64,000 nucleotides of DNA, taken from Adiantum capillus-veneris (lineage: Eukaryota; Streptophyta; Polypodiopsida; Polypodiales; Pteridaceae). The notes under the pieces are model-generated. The model had not been told where the DNA came from and ran no database searches. It saw nothing but the letters and a program-made list of their open reading frames with translations. A program made the translations under genes and the position numbers. Location of the stretch: assembly GCA_014529385.2 (NCBI GenBank), contig CM043954.1, forward strand, positions 93,607,247-93,671,246. The letters are read 5' to 3'. The first letter of the stretch is position 1. Each line of letters begins with the position of its first letter. This document shows positions 1 to 10,354 of the stretch, one piece after another.

Positions 1-1860
1 AAATTACCGATGATGCCTGCATTATGGAAATCTAATGGGATAAGGTTGGTCTCTGTTGCCTAGACTGGTCAAGGCCAAAAGCTTTTGATAACTAATTACT
101 ATGTAACTGTGGTTGCTGTGATTTGATTTGTTATATTGTTTACACAATGTGTTTTAAAATTCTCCTCTAACTTTTGGTATAAAGACTCTTGCCCTACTGG
201 CTGAGGCAAAACTAATGGGTTAAAAAAAACTTCACGTGGTTTTTGCATATGGGGCCTTGCCTACTTCTATTGTAGTGCTTAGCAGGTGTTTAAACATCTC
301 CCAAGTAAATTCTAAAAATTGAAGGATGGTAGTTTCTGCTGCTTGGACTGGTTTTTGCAGAATTTTGTTGATATTGTACATACTGGTTGATGATGGTTTT
401 AAAATAAATAAACAAATATAGTTAAACTATTTTTGCCTCGACTAATTCATGGTGGCTTAATGCTGGATCTTTTTTCTTTCTGGCTATAGAAGGATAAATC
501 TATTCCATGAGAATATCAATGCTTTGACTGGTTGATTTGTTGATAAGCTAATGGTGGGGTGGAAACTTTTTGAGCTGATTTCCCTTTGGTATTGGAGAAA
601 ATTTGCAGGACTTAAGCCTGTGTCTCTTTAACTAGGCAGTCACAATCCCCTATGGAGCTTGACTTACTGATTGTAGCATTTATGGTTTTAATGCTAATGT
701 CTGGCATTTTGTATCACATATCAACATAGATGAAATACTTTGGAAATCTCATAATCGGTAAATGCTGAAGCCTTCAATAGGTTGGCTCTCAGTTTTTCAC
801 CTCATGATAATACTCACTTTGAACTTGAAAAGCGAGGATGGCTTGATACTTTAAGCTTACTCTAGGTTGAACTTAACCAAGGGTTGGGCTTGCTTTGGTC
901 TAGAGTAGGCTTCCCCTAGATAATATAACTGGTATTAGCTATGAATTTCAACTCATGTTAGTTTGAACTTAACCAAGGGTTGGGATTGCTTTGGTCTAGA
1001 GCTAGCTTTCCCTTGATAGTATAGCCAGGTAGTAATTATGAGTTTCGACTCATGTTAAGGTTGAGAACACTGCTAGCCCCTAATGCTTTCACCGACCGAT
1101 TGTTTATAGGGATACCGATCCTTTACTTGAAAACTAAGAGAGTCATGTGACCTAGCAATGCTGGGATTTTTGTTGGCTCAAAATGCCTTGCTAATATAGT
1201 GATATTAAGACTTCCTACTTTGAGATTTGACATATTATACCCTATGGAAGGTTTAAAATAGGGCTTCGTGGATCACCTACTCTCTTAGGATTTCTATCGA
1301 GTTGTGATACCTGGCTACTGACAATTTTTTCGTACTAATAACTTGGTTAAAAAAACGCTTTAAAAACACAAGTGGTTTTGGATATAAGGCATATTGAAAG
1401 CAATGCCTGTTGGGTGTTAGCATAATGTTTTACTACCTCAAAAGGATAAATTTATTCCTCAGTTGTAAGCTCTACATGGCATATAGTGTCACTAATTACA
1501 TTACTGGGTGGTGGTTGGCATTTCTTTTTGAACACTGTGAATGGACCTTACTAAGTGGCTAGTTAGTAGCTGGTTGAGGATCTTGCTAATAACACATGAA
1601 TTATAGGGCTAAATCACTTTTTAACTGTAATTAATTTCAACAAAAAATTATATTGCCCCACTGATGGTTTGGACTAAGATATGGTCAGATCATTTTTATT
1701 TTTTATTTTACAAAACAAGAAAATCTTAAAGCTTGTAAAAAAAGGTGGGCGACTTCATGGGATTAGAAATGGGTAGGACACTTGGGTGATGGCTTTCCGC
1801 TCAAAATTTAATCTAATTATTATGTATAATTTCATTTAAAAATTGGGCTAACTAGCTACT
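1..1860. other. No gene seen; AT-rich intergenic DNA, probably older part of repeat unit 1
   Basis: I see no coding region longer than chance and no RNA gene. The stretch leads into the conserved tail of the first of four related units (hairpin at 1890), so it is probably a diverged body of the same repeat family. It contains one local tandem duplication, annotated separately. Confidence 0.5.
865..1057. repeat. Tandem duplication, period about 95 bp
   Basis: The phrase gaacttaaccaagggttggg followed by ttgctttggtctagag occurs at about 868 and again at about 963. Both copies end in a similar 'actcatgtta' phrase. Two diverged copies lie in direct tandem. Confidence 0.75.
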
Positions 1861-1889
1861 TTTACAGCTTATTATAAAGATACCACTTG

Positions 1890-2433
1890 GATTGGAAGGG
1901 GTGATGGCCTTCTAATCACGAGACTAAAGAGAATCTAAATATAAATAAATTGAAACACACATTTTTTGGAGTAATGTCCTTCAGGGCTCACTGTGACAAC
2001 ATCATACATTTTTCTGGAAATGAGTACTCGGTGAATTAAACTCTTCAATGGATGGCAGGTATAAGTTTAAAAAGCTTTTAAGTAGGACATGGATAACAAC
2101 TAATAGGTTTGTTGACACGTGTAATACGTATTCAAGGCTAACAATATGTTGTCTTGTTTATATGGATGCAAGTGAGGACTCTATCTTTACTTAGGATCTT
2201 TTTTGTCTTGGATGCTATCTGACATAATTGGCCTTTGTCACTTTAGTATCAGTTGCTCTTAAATTTTTTTAACATAAAGATCACTAGAATGATGCCTCAT
2301 TCTCATTATTATGATGTGCAAAAATGAATCAAAGACCGAGTCGTTTTTGTGCTAGTCCTTGTACTTTATCTAAAGCTAACTGTCTTTTGAACTGATATGT
2401 TCTTTTGTGTTCTAAGTACTAATTTAAAATAGC

Positions 2434-2434
<1 letters not shown>
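1890..2434 (+). repeat. Conserved tail of (AC)n-terminated unit 1
   Basis: Four blocks occur here in the same order as in units 3 and 4: a hairpin (1890-1917), a block starting ggacatggataacaac (about 2085-2190) and ending in gaggactctatc, a small hairpin (gaatga-tgcc-tcattc, near 2287), and a block containing ctgtcttttgaact. An (AC)n tract follows immediately. The same layout is seen at 9715-10296 and 11848-12324. This looks like the conserved 3' part of a retroelement repeat. Confidence 0.7.

Positions 2435-2523
<89 letters not shown>
2435..2523. repeat. (AC)n microsatellite, about 44 repeats
   Basis: Pure AC dinucleotide tract. It sits exactly between the conserved tail of unit 1 and the start of unit 2, as do the other (AC)n tracts in this array. 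Confidence 0.98.
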
Positions 2524-2526
<3 letters not shown>

Positions 2527-3342
2527 GTATTGCTATTGGCTATAATTAACTAAACCCATGCCCTCACACTCTCTCCCTCAAAAACACTATCTTTGACAGC
2601 TTAGGGTTTCCCTCTACCAAGTTCATGCTATGGCTACTAGGATGAACACACTCACACTCACAACAGCTTTGATTTGAATCATGCTTCTATACACATCTAT
2701 GACTTTAATAGTGGGTACCTTGAACCTTAAGCATATTTTTTAAATAACCTTATATTCTAAACCCTCCCGACCACTTCAAAAAAGGAATAATTTATTTACT
2801 CCCCCGGGGTGGCTTGTTTATTTCTCTCTGGCATGGGACTCCACACCAGGTGGCTTATCGTATACTGCTTATCTCCTATGACCTGCCTCCCTTAAGGATT
2901 TGAGCATAACCATCTGGCTATGAGAACCCCTCGCAGGATGGTGCCCTTCATAGGGTGCCTGGTTAATAATCCACTTGTTGAGCCCCTCGTAAGACTATAC
3001 CCTTCATAGGTCGCCTGGCTAATTATTCACTCCTTCTCAATTTCTATAAGCTGTGTTTAAAGAGCCTTATGACTCCTTGGCTGTACGCACTCATACTGTA
3101 GCCCCTCATGCCCCTTCTGCTTCCCTCTCTTCCCCACTACTGCTTAACACTCTCTATCCCGCCCGCGGTACCCTGCTAGGTTATTATCCGCCTCTCTCCT
3201 ACCTTAGCTTCCACAAGGTTAACCATGGTGGCTACCTCTGGAAATCATGCGCCTTGAAAATCGGACTTGCTGAGTGTGTAGATCATGTGGGGGTGATTCT
3301 TCATGATGGGCCATACTGGACGCTCCACCTACTGTGTTTTGC

Positions 3343-3360
3343 TATAAAATGAGGTGAGGG
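3343..3360 (+). promoter_or_regulatory. TATA-box-like block conserved between units (unit 2 copy)
   Basis: The sequence tataaaatgaggtgaggg is repeated exactly at 8951-8968 in unit 3. Shorter relatives (tatttaaagaggtgaggg at 10615, tatttaaggtgaggg at 13734) occur downstream. The conserved T/A-rich core followed by GAGGTGAGGG suggests a core promoter inside each repeat. Confidence 0.5.
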
Positions 3361-4608
3361 TTGCTTTGGCCCCTCAATTAGCCTTGATTACATAAAGTGT
3401 GTATGTGAAAGTGAGGAGTGAGGGCTTTACCACTTACTGTGGAGTTATGGAGTTAATTGAGCATGAAAGCGCTTCTCAGGTTCGTACCTTGCTTGAGTGG
3501 CTCTGTTTTTTAGACTTACACTGCTACTCTCTATTTTCTATACTTTGCACTTGCCCGAAAAAGGTTTTTTTATTTATCATCCTACTAAGAACTTTGCCGT
3601 GAGCTGTACCGAAATTGGCAATGTCTAGCAATGGGTGAAAAATGGTTTTCTTTATTTTTTGCATCGTACTAGGTATTCTAGTGATGGTGCTTTACCCGGT
3701 TGGTTGAGTTTTTTTTTACAACTGACATTGTTCTTTGCTCATTCATAAAAGGGTTTTTTTCTAAATCCATGCCGTGTGTACCACATCGGGATTCTCTTGC
3801 AATGATCTCTACATAATACTGTATACTCTGATCGAGGTTTTGTATCCCACGTGCCATATTAAGAATGTTGCACCTAGCTGGGTGATTTTTACATATCTTG
3901 CTTGATGTGTTATGATGCATTCAACACGAACTCTAAAATGGTTTTGTTGCTTGATACACTGTTGAGACTGTACATGACTGATGATTTTTTTTTTATAGTT
4001 TACTCAATGCTTATGCCGAACAAGCTTTAAAATGATGTCTTTCACACAGATGATGCTTACCATCTTGACCTTTTTGGGTTTTTTTCTAACATGGAAGGTG
4101 GGTTGCTGCGTTGGTTTTGTTTTCAAAAAAAAGAGAGAGGGGGTTGGGGATGGTACTGCGTTCTCTTGTTTGGTCTTAATGTTTTTGGAGACTCATTGAG
4201 CAAAATATTGGCTCCATCTCTGGGCTGACTTTTTTTGCTACGGTTATGTCTAGACCCATGCACAATTTAATATGGTAATAGCATGGTTGGTCTTTAAGAT
4301 GAAATATTGAATTCATGGGCGTAAAGATCACCAAGCTGGCATCGTTTTTTATCTCTCTACTTTGGCTATCTAGGAATAGCTACACCAAGCCGTGGTTTCT
4401 TTCAATTAATTTGACAAGTTTATTTTAGTTGCTTGTGTGGCATAGGAAGTGATTTCTCTAAGGATGGACTATACAAGAACAATTTTGAGTTCCTGGCACC
4501 ATTAAACTCCTTTAAAGATCAAGACATTCAAAAGTGAAATATACCTAATGGAAGGATTGGTATAAAGATACAAAATGATTAGGGACAAAATTGGGAGTAA
4601 AACACTTG

Positions 4609-4636
4609 GATCAGAAGGGGTAGTGGCCTTTTGATC
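4609..4636 (+). other. Conserved hairpin (unit 2 copy) with compensatory change
   Basis: gatcagaagg pairs with ccttttgatc around an 8-nt loop. The same hairpin occurs at 1890-1917, 9715-9742 and 11848-11875. At stem position 4 the T-A pair of units 1 and 4 is replaced by C-G in units 2 and 3, a compensatory change that suggests the paired structure is maintained. Confidence 0.6.
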
Positions 4637-5274
4637 AGAATTTCATGTATATAAATAGCTATTTAAAGTCTTAAAAAATTGGGGTATATATATATAACCT
4701 ACAAAAATTCACTTGTATCTTAAAGGAGTGATGACCTTTTTTATTACAAATGAACTTAAAAAAGAACAAAAACACACCTTATACTTGAAAATAAGCAAAT
4801 TCGGATTTCAAGATTACTTTGGACAATGGTTTTAAGTTAAAAAGGTTGTAAGATGGACATGGATAACAACTGATAAAGTCCATTGACACCTGTAAAACGT
4901 ATTCAAGGCTAACATATCTGTTGTCTTGTTTGCATGGATGCAAGTGAGGACTCTATCCTCTTTTTGGAAATTTTTTGGCGTAGCCACTGTCCGTCACACT
5001 AATGGACAAAGATGGTGTAGCTATGATCTCCCAATACATTGCCCAATTACCTATACTTGCTTTACAATACAGCTAAGAGGTGGCTCATTTCTCTTCTTTT
5101 GGTGCAAAACTGTCCACTTTTCTTAAAAAATTATCCCGCCTCAATCCCACTTTTATTAGTACCCCTATTATCCCACAAATTGGCAACATCTTCTGCAAAA
5201 ACAGTGCTACATCAGAAGCTATCAAAGAATTTTAAAACAACCTTTGCTCCCTCGGTGACTCTAACCTATTAGAA

Positions 5275-8075
5275 ATGGTTCCCAAAGTTTCCAAAGTCTT
5301 CACTTTTCTTTCAATCAGACAAATTGAGGTAGAATCCTTTGGAGTTGACCATCGCCTTTGGGTCCTTCCCAACAAAGATTTTTTGGCACCTATCCTAAGT
5401 GAAACATGGGTATATCTAGCCAACCTCCCTGCTTCCATTGTGGAGGATTGTACACTCAAAGTTCTTGAAGGTGGAAAATTCCTGAACAAAGGGGAGCTCA
5501 TTAAGGCTCCTTTTAACCTCAATTTTATTGACCACTCTAAGTGTTCTTCTAATGTTGGTCTATATATTTGCATGAAAGGAAATATGGAGTTCGCCAAGAG
5601 CAATCCATACTTGTACATTGAATCTATTTGGAATGTCTTTCGGCCATACTTAAAATGTGCCTACAAGTTTTTGGACCCAAAATCCTCGTGTGATTCTAGT
5701 ATTATGTGCTTCGACCATGCTATTTGGTTCATTCTCAATCACTTGGAACAACTCTTCCCTGAGAAGCATGTGGAATTTCATTTATCCCTTGTTTGCTCAT
5801 GGTTGGGTAGACAAGCCAAACCATTGGTTATTCTCAGATTGCTTTTAACACCTTTCGCAGTCTAATGCTTGATATTCTTAAGGAACTCTAATCAGAAGAA
5901 CTTGGCACTTATCTCACCACCTATGACAACTACAAGGGAGTCAAAATGATTACTGGATTACTCAAGCCTTGCATTGAAGATGATGATCCTCCCTCACTTA
6001 AAAGACCTAACAATTTAACCACCCCCAATAACTCTTTCACATATTTTCTAGCACGTGGTACTTCTTCTAGCTTCAATAGGGGAAAATCTCGTAGCTTTAC
6101 TAGAGGGAGAAGAAGAAACACATTCATCCATCACCTCCTTGACATGTAAACCTTTTTACCATGTAGGTGATTTTTGGCCCTCGTGGAAGGAAGCGTCTCT
6201 CAAAAAAGACTTCTACAACAAATCTTATCTATATACATTGTTTGTAACAGAATGAACTCTTGGATTGGTTTTCACCCAAGTCTATCTTTTGTAAATATAC
6301 TTTTTGGTAGCCATAAGATGTTAGAGAAGGTCTTAATTGGTTGGACATATCATCAACATGTTAAAATTTTAGTCTACAACAATGACCTTTTACGCCACAA
6401 TACTATCCCTGATTGTTCGTGTGATAAGTTTGATGCTTTTGTAAAGAATTTGGTGATTTAGGTAGGCATGTGTGCACTTGTGATCTTAAGGTGATTGATG
6501 ATCCTACAATCCAAAAAATCATTGCTAAAGGACTATAACACATTCCAATTTTTCCAAAAAAATCCATACCTTGCCTTCTCAGCTTTACTTAGCTATTTGA
6601 CTGAGCTAGTCAATACTCTTCGATTGGAGAAGACAATCCTACTGGACTTAGCCAAATTGGTCCAACAATGTTTTTTTTTTTCAAAAGGTGACTCTTTTAC
6701 CGCATAAATGGTTATCTATTGATAGCACTTGGATCACTCCCGACCTCAGCTTAAAATTTCAGAAACTCGCACAATGGCTGTTTATTGTTGCTATTGATAA
6801 AGCCGCCAATTGCCCTTCTCTTATTTACAAAAATCTTACATGGAAAGATGCTCACTTATGTCTATCTGGGGGTGAGTTTGTCTTATCTCCTATTGAAGTT
6901 ATCAATATAATTGCAAAACAGTGTAGTGATCTCGGATATTCTCTCGAGATAGTCAAATCACCTATATTATTTCCTACCTATAAACATTACAAACATAAGT
7001 TTCGGTGGATATCTGATGCCTCGAATGGGATCTTTATTAATATTACTAAAGACATTACTTTATGCTTTGACCCTTATATTAAGTGAGTTTGTGTGTTGAA
7101 ACAAAAGATATGTTTAGATTTTCTCAAAATCCATTAAAATCCCATTTGGCTTGTTAAAAACTTTACAAAGGTCACTCTCAACCTCCCCAGCCAGATCTTT
7201 CATCTTTTTTCTGCTGACATCACTCAATGTTACAAAAACATTCCCCTTAATGGGGATGCAGGACTGAAGAATGTTTTGAAAAAAATGACTAAGATTGCAT
7301 TTAGCCATGCTCGGCTAAGAGGATTTTTCCACATGTCTCTTGTCATCAATGAACCTAGATGGATTAAAAAACCTAACTCGACACATACTTCCCACTTTGA
7401 CGAGAATAAGCTTAATGATGTCATTTCATGGCTTCTTGATAATTGTTCAATACACTTTGGTAGCCATTGCTATAACCAAAACCTTGGTATTCTAATGGGC
7501 TTTTCCTGCTCACCCCTTATCTGCAACTTATACCTAGTCTTTTTTGAATATAAACGGTTCTTGAGACCATGAAGAATAAAAATACCAATCAAAAACTTTC
7601 TCTGTTTAATCATACCTATAGATACATGGATGATATCCTTAGCCTCAATAGCACAACCTTCTTTGACGAGATCAGTCTAATTCACCCACACTACCTTAAA
7701 ATTGAGCCAACTTATGGAAATGGTTTTGATACGTCTTCCGGGTTTTTTTCCACCTCTTTATTCCTTAACTTCTCAATTCTACTACACAATCGCTGTAATG
7801 GTAAATTTGATTTCCATTTCATATGAAAAGAGACAGTCTTAAAATCTCTTCTATAGAATTTGTCAAAAAGATGAGTAACCGACTACATAAAGCAACACTA
7901 AACACATGTATTAGTCTTCTTTACATGATCCTATATTCTTCTTCTGATAACTTCTTGGCAGGGGACAACATCAAGCATCTCAATCACAAGTTTTGCCTCA
8001 ATGGCTTCAAAAGAAATGACCTAATTAATGCTATCACTAAGGCTATTTCACTGAGAATACCTGGCCTGGCTTGAG
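5275..8075 (+). pseudogene. Penelope-like retroelement reverse transcriptase, decayed, no GIY-YIG domain visible
   Basis: Reading frames in several phases encode a Penelope-type RT. An upstream segment (about 5275-5865) has no domain I recognise. A C-rich segment (6400-6440, DCSCDKF) is followed by HVCTCDLKVIDDP...IAKG (about 6458-6535), matching the family's N-terminal HxxTGDL...KGP region. Then come AIDKAANCPSLIY (about 6800), YKHKFRWISDAS (about 6985), motif A ADITQCYKNIPLNGD (7213-7257), motif B GILMGFSCSPLICNLYL (about 7488-7538) and catalytic YMDDIL (about 7624-7641). A thumb-like tail ends at 8074. At least two in-frame stops (7084, and a TAA near 7135) and frameshifts near 7570 and 7825 break it. 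After the thumb there is a stop and then the (AC)n tract, with no GIY-YIG endonuclease. This resembles endonuclease-less (Athena/Coprina-type) elements, known from rotifers, fungi and some plants. Family is fairly sure; subclass is inferred. Confidence 0.82.
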
Positions 8076-8111
8076 AAATAAGTGTACTATCTCATTTCTT
8101 TAATTAGGTAG

Positions 8112-8134
8112 TAGGCCCATACATAATGGGCCTA
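8112..8134. other. Perfect 9-bp hairpin after the RT remnant
   Basis: taggcccat-acata-atgggccta forms a perfect 9-bp stem with a 5-nt loop, between the last RT codons and the (AC)n tract. It may be a 3' structure of the element; no function can be assigned. Confidence 0.55.
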
Positions 8135-8172
8135 ATGTGGACCCATTGTGTATCGCGCCTGGGATAGCTAGG

Positions 8173-8177
<5 letters not shown>

Positions 8178-8233
<56 letters not shown>
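8178..8233. repeat. (AC)n microsatellite, about 28 repeats
   Basis: Pure AC tract preceded by the GC-rich string gggcgcg. It marks the junction between the Penelope-like body and the right flanking repeat. Confidence 0.98.
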
Positions 8234-8235
<2 letters not shown>

Positions 8236-10296
8236 TACACATGTATTGCTATTGGCTATAATTAACTAAACCCGTTTCCTCACACGCTCTCCCTCAAAAA
8301 CACTATCTCTGACACCCTCTACCAAGTTCATGCTATAGCTACTAGGATGAACACACTCACACTCACAATAACTTTGATTTGAATCATGCTTCTATACACA
8401 TCTATGACTTTAACAATGGGTACCTTGAACCTTGATCATATTTTTTAAATAAACCCTATATTCTAAACCCTCCTGACCATTTCAAAAAAAGAATATTTTA
8501 TTTAACCCCCCCCGGGTGGCTTATCATATACTGCTCATCTCCTATGGCCTACCTTCCTTAAGGCTTTGAGCATAACCATCTGGCTATGGGAACCCCTCGC
8601 AGGATGGTGCCCTTCATAGGGTGCCTGGCTAATTATTCACTCCGTGTCGATTTCTGTAAGCTGCATTTAAAGAGCATTATGACTCCTTGGCTGTAAGCGC
8701 TCATATTGTATCCCCTCACGCCCCTTCTGCTTCCCTCCTTCCCCACTACGTCTTAACGCTCTCTGTCCCGTCTGCGGTACCTTGCTAGGTTATTATCCGC
8801 CTCTCTCCTCCCTTAGCTTCTACAATGTTAACCATGGTGGCTACCTCTAGAAATCATACGCCTTGAGAATTGGACTTGTTGAGCGTGCAGATCGTGGGGG
8901 TGATTCTCTATGTTGGCCCATACTGGATGCCTCCACCTACTGTGTTTTTCTATAAAATGAGGTGAGGGTTGCTTTGGCCCCTCACTTAGCCTTGATTGCA
9001 TAAAGTGTGTGTATGTGAAAGTGAGAAGTGAGGGATTTAGTGCTTATGGTGAGTTATGGAGTTAATTGAGCATGAAAGCTCTTCTCAAGTTTGTGCATTG
9101 CCTGAGTGGCTCTATTTTTCAAACTTACATTACTACTCTCTATTTTTTGTACTCTGTACTTTTTTGAAAAAGGTTTTTTAATTTGTCATCCTTCTATGAA
9201 CTTTGTTGTTCTGCGTTGGTTTTGTTTTTAAAAAAGAGAGAAAGAGCGGGGTGGAGATGGTACCTCGTTCACTTGTTTAGTCTTAATGTTTTCTGAGACT
9301 GATTGAGCAAAATATTGGCTCTATCTCTGGGCTGGATTTTTCTGTTACAGTTATGTTTAGACCAATGCAAAATTTAATGCGGTAATAACATGGTTGGTCT
9401 TTAAGATGAAATATTGAATTCGTGGGCGTAAAGATTACAAAGCTGGCATTGTTTTTTATCTCTCTACTCTGGCTATCTAGGAATAGCTACACTAAGCCGT
9501 GGTTTCTTTTAGTTACTTCAACACATTTATTTAGTTGCTTGTGTGGCATAGAAAGTGCTTTCTCTAAGGATGGATTGTACAAAAGCATTTTTGAGTTCAT
9601 GGCACCATTAAAATCCTTCAAAAAGCAAGACATTCAAAAGTGCAATATCCCTAGTGGAAGGATTGGTATAAAGATACAAAATGTTTAGGGACAAAATTGG
9701 GAGTAAAACACTTCGATCAGAAGGGGTAGTGGCCTCTTGATCAAAATTTCATGTATATAAATAGCTTTTTAAAATTGGGGTTTATAATAACCTTATTTAT
9801 AACCTACAAAAATTCACTTGTATCTTAAAGGAGGTGATGACCTTTTTTATTACAAATGAACTTAAAAAGAAACAAGAAAAACAAAAACACACCTTATACT
9901 TGAAAATAAGCAAAGCAGGTATTCAAGATTACTTTGGACAATGGTTTTAAGTTAAAAAGGTTGTAAGATGGACATGGATAACAACTAATAAAGTCCATTG
10001 ACACCTGCAAAACGTATTCAAGGCTAACATATCCATTGTCTTGTTTGCATGGATGCACGTGAGGACTCTATCCTTTCTTGGATTTTTTTTGGCTTAGCTT
10101 CACTAATGTACCTAACTCTTGTCCCATTATAGAACAATCAGTATGGATTATCCCATGTATAAAAAACTAGAATGAGACCTCATTCATATATCTATGTACA
10201 AAAATAGTTCAAAGACTCTTTTTTTTGTGCTACCCCTTGTCACTTGTCTAAAGCCAGCTGTCTTTTGAACTATTATGTTCTTTTGTACATCAACAA
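8234..10296 (+). mobile_element. Right flanking direct repeat (unit 3) of the Penelope-like element
   Basis: Closely similar to 2524-4985 from its first bases, with the same TATA-like block (8951), the ggcgtaaagattacaaagc block (about 9425) and the hairpin (9715). Unlike unit 2 it keeps the complete tail (about 10090-10290: gaatga-gacc-tcattc hairpin, then ctgtcttttgaac) before the next (AC)n. It lacks about 500 bp present at 3600-4100. An 88-codon open frame at 9422 is not recognised as any protein. Confidence 0.65.
8951..8968 (+). promoter_or_regulatory. TATA-box-like block (unit 3 copy)
   Basis: Identical over 18 bases to the unit 2 copy at 3343-3360, and followed by the same gttgctttggcccctca. 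Confidence 0.5.
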
Positions 10297-10309
10297 ACAC
10301 ACACACACA

Positions 10310-10353
<44 letters not shown>
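10297..10353. repeat. (AC)n microsatellite with one interruption
   Basis: AC tract with one AT interruption. It directly follows the conserved tail of unit 3. Confidence 0.97.

Positions 10354-10354
<1 letters not shown>

Larger units (their letters stand above)
2524..4985 (+). mobile_element. Left flanking direct repeat (pseudo-LTR-like unit 2) of a Penelope-like element
   Basis: This unit begins just after an (AC)n tract with tattgctattggctataatt and aligns by eye with 8234-10090 on the far side of the reverse transcriptase remnant. Shared blocks include the opening 250 bp, a TATA-like block at 3343, a block at about 4310 (gggcgtaaagatcaccaagc) and the hairpin at 4609. Relative to the right copy it has about 500 extra bases at roughly 3600-4100. 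The tail block present in units 1, 3 and 4 is missing here, because the unit runs into the RT-bearing body after the gaggactctatc block. Penelope-like elements are known to be flanked by direct repeats called pLTRs; calling these pLTRs is inference. Confidence 0.65.

Noticed and set aside
2085-2190. Hammerhead ribozyme in the conserved block of the Penelope-like units
   Set aside because: Penelope repeats often carry hammerheads, so I looked for the CTGANGA...GAAA core on both strands. Only near-misses such as ctgattgag (9301) and ctgataaag (4869) were seen, without matching stems. A structure search would be needed to exclude it.
2600-2765. Telomere-like strings (cttagggtttcc, ctaaaccct) in the Penelope units
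   Set aside because: They are single partial matches to the plant TTTAGGG repeat, not arrays, and are not at unit borders.
3053-3352. Open frame of 99 codons inside unit 2
   Set aside because: The equivalent frame in unit 3 (8650-8960) is broken by indels, composition is not protein-like, and it overlaps the putative TATA block.
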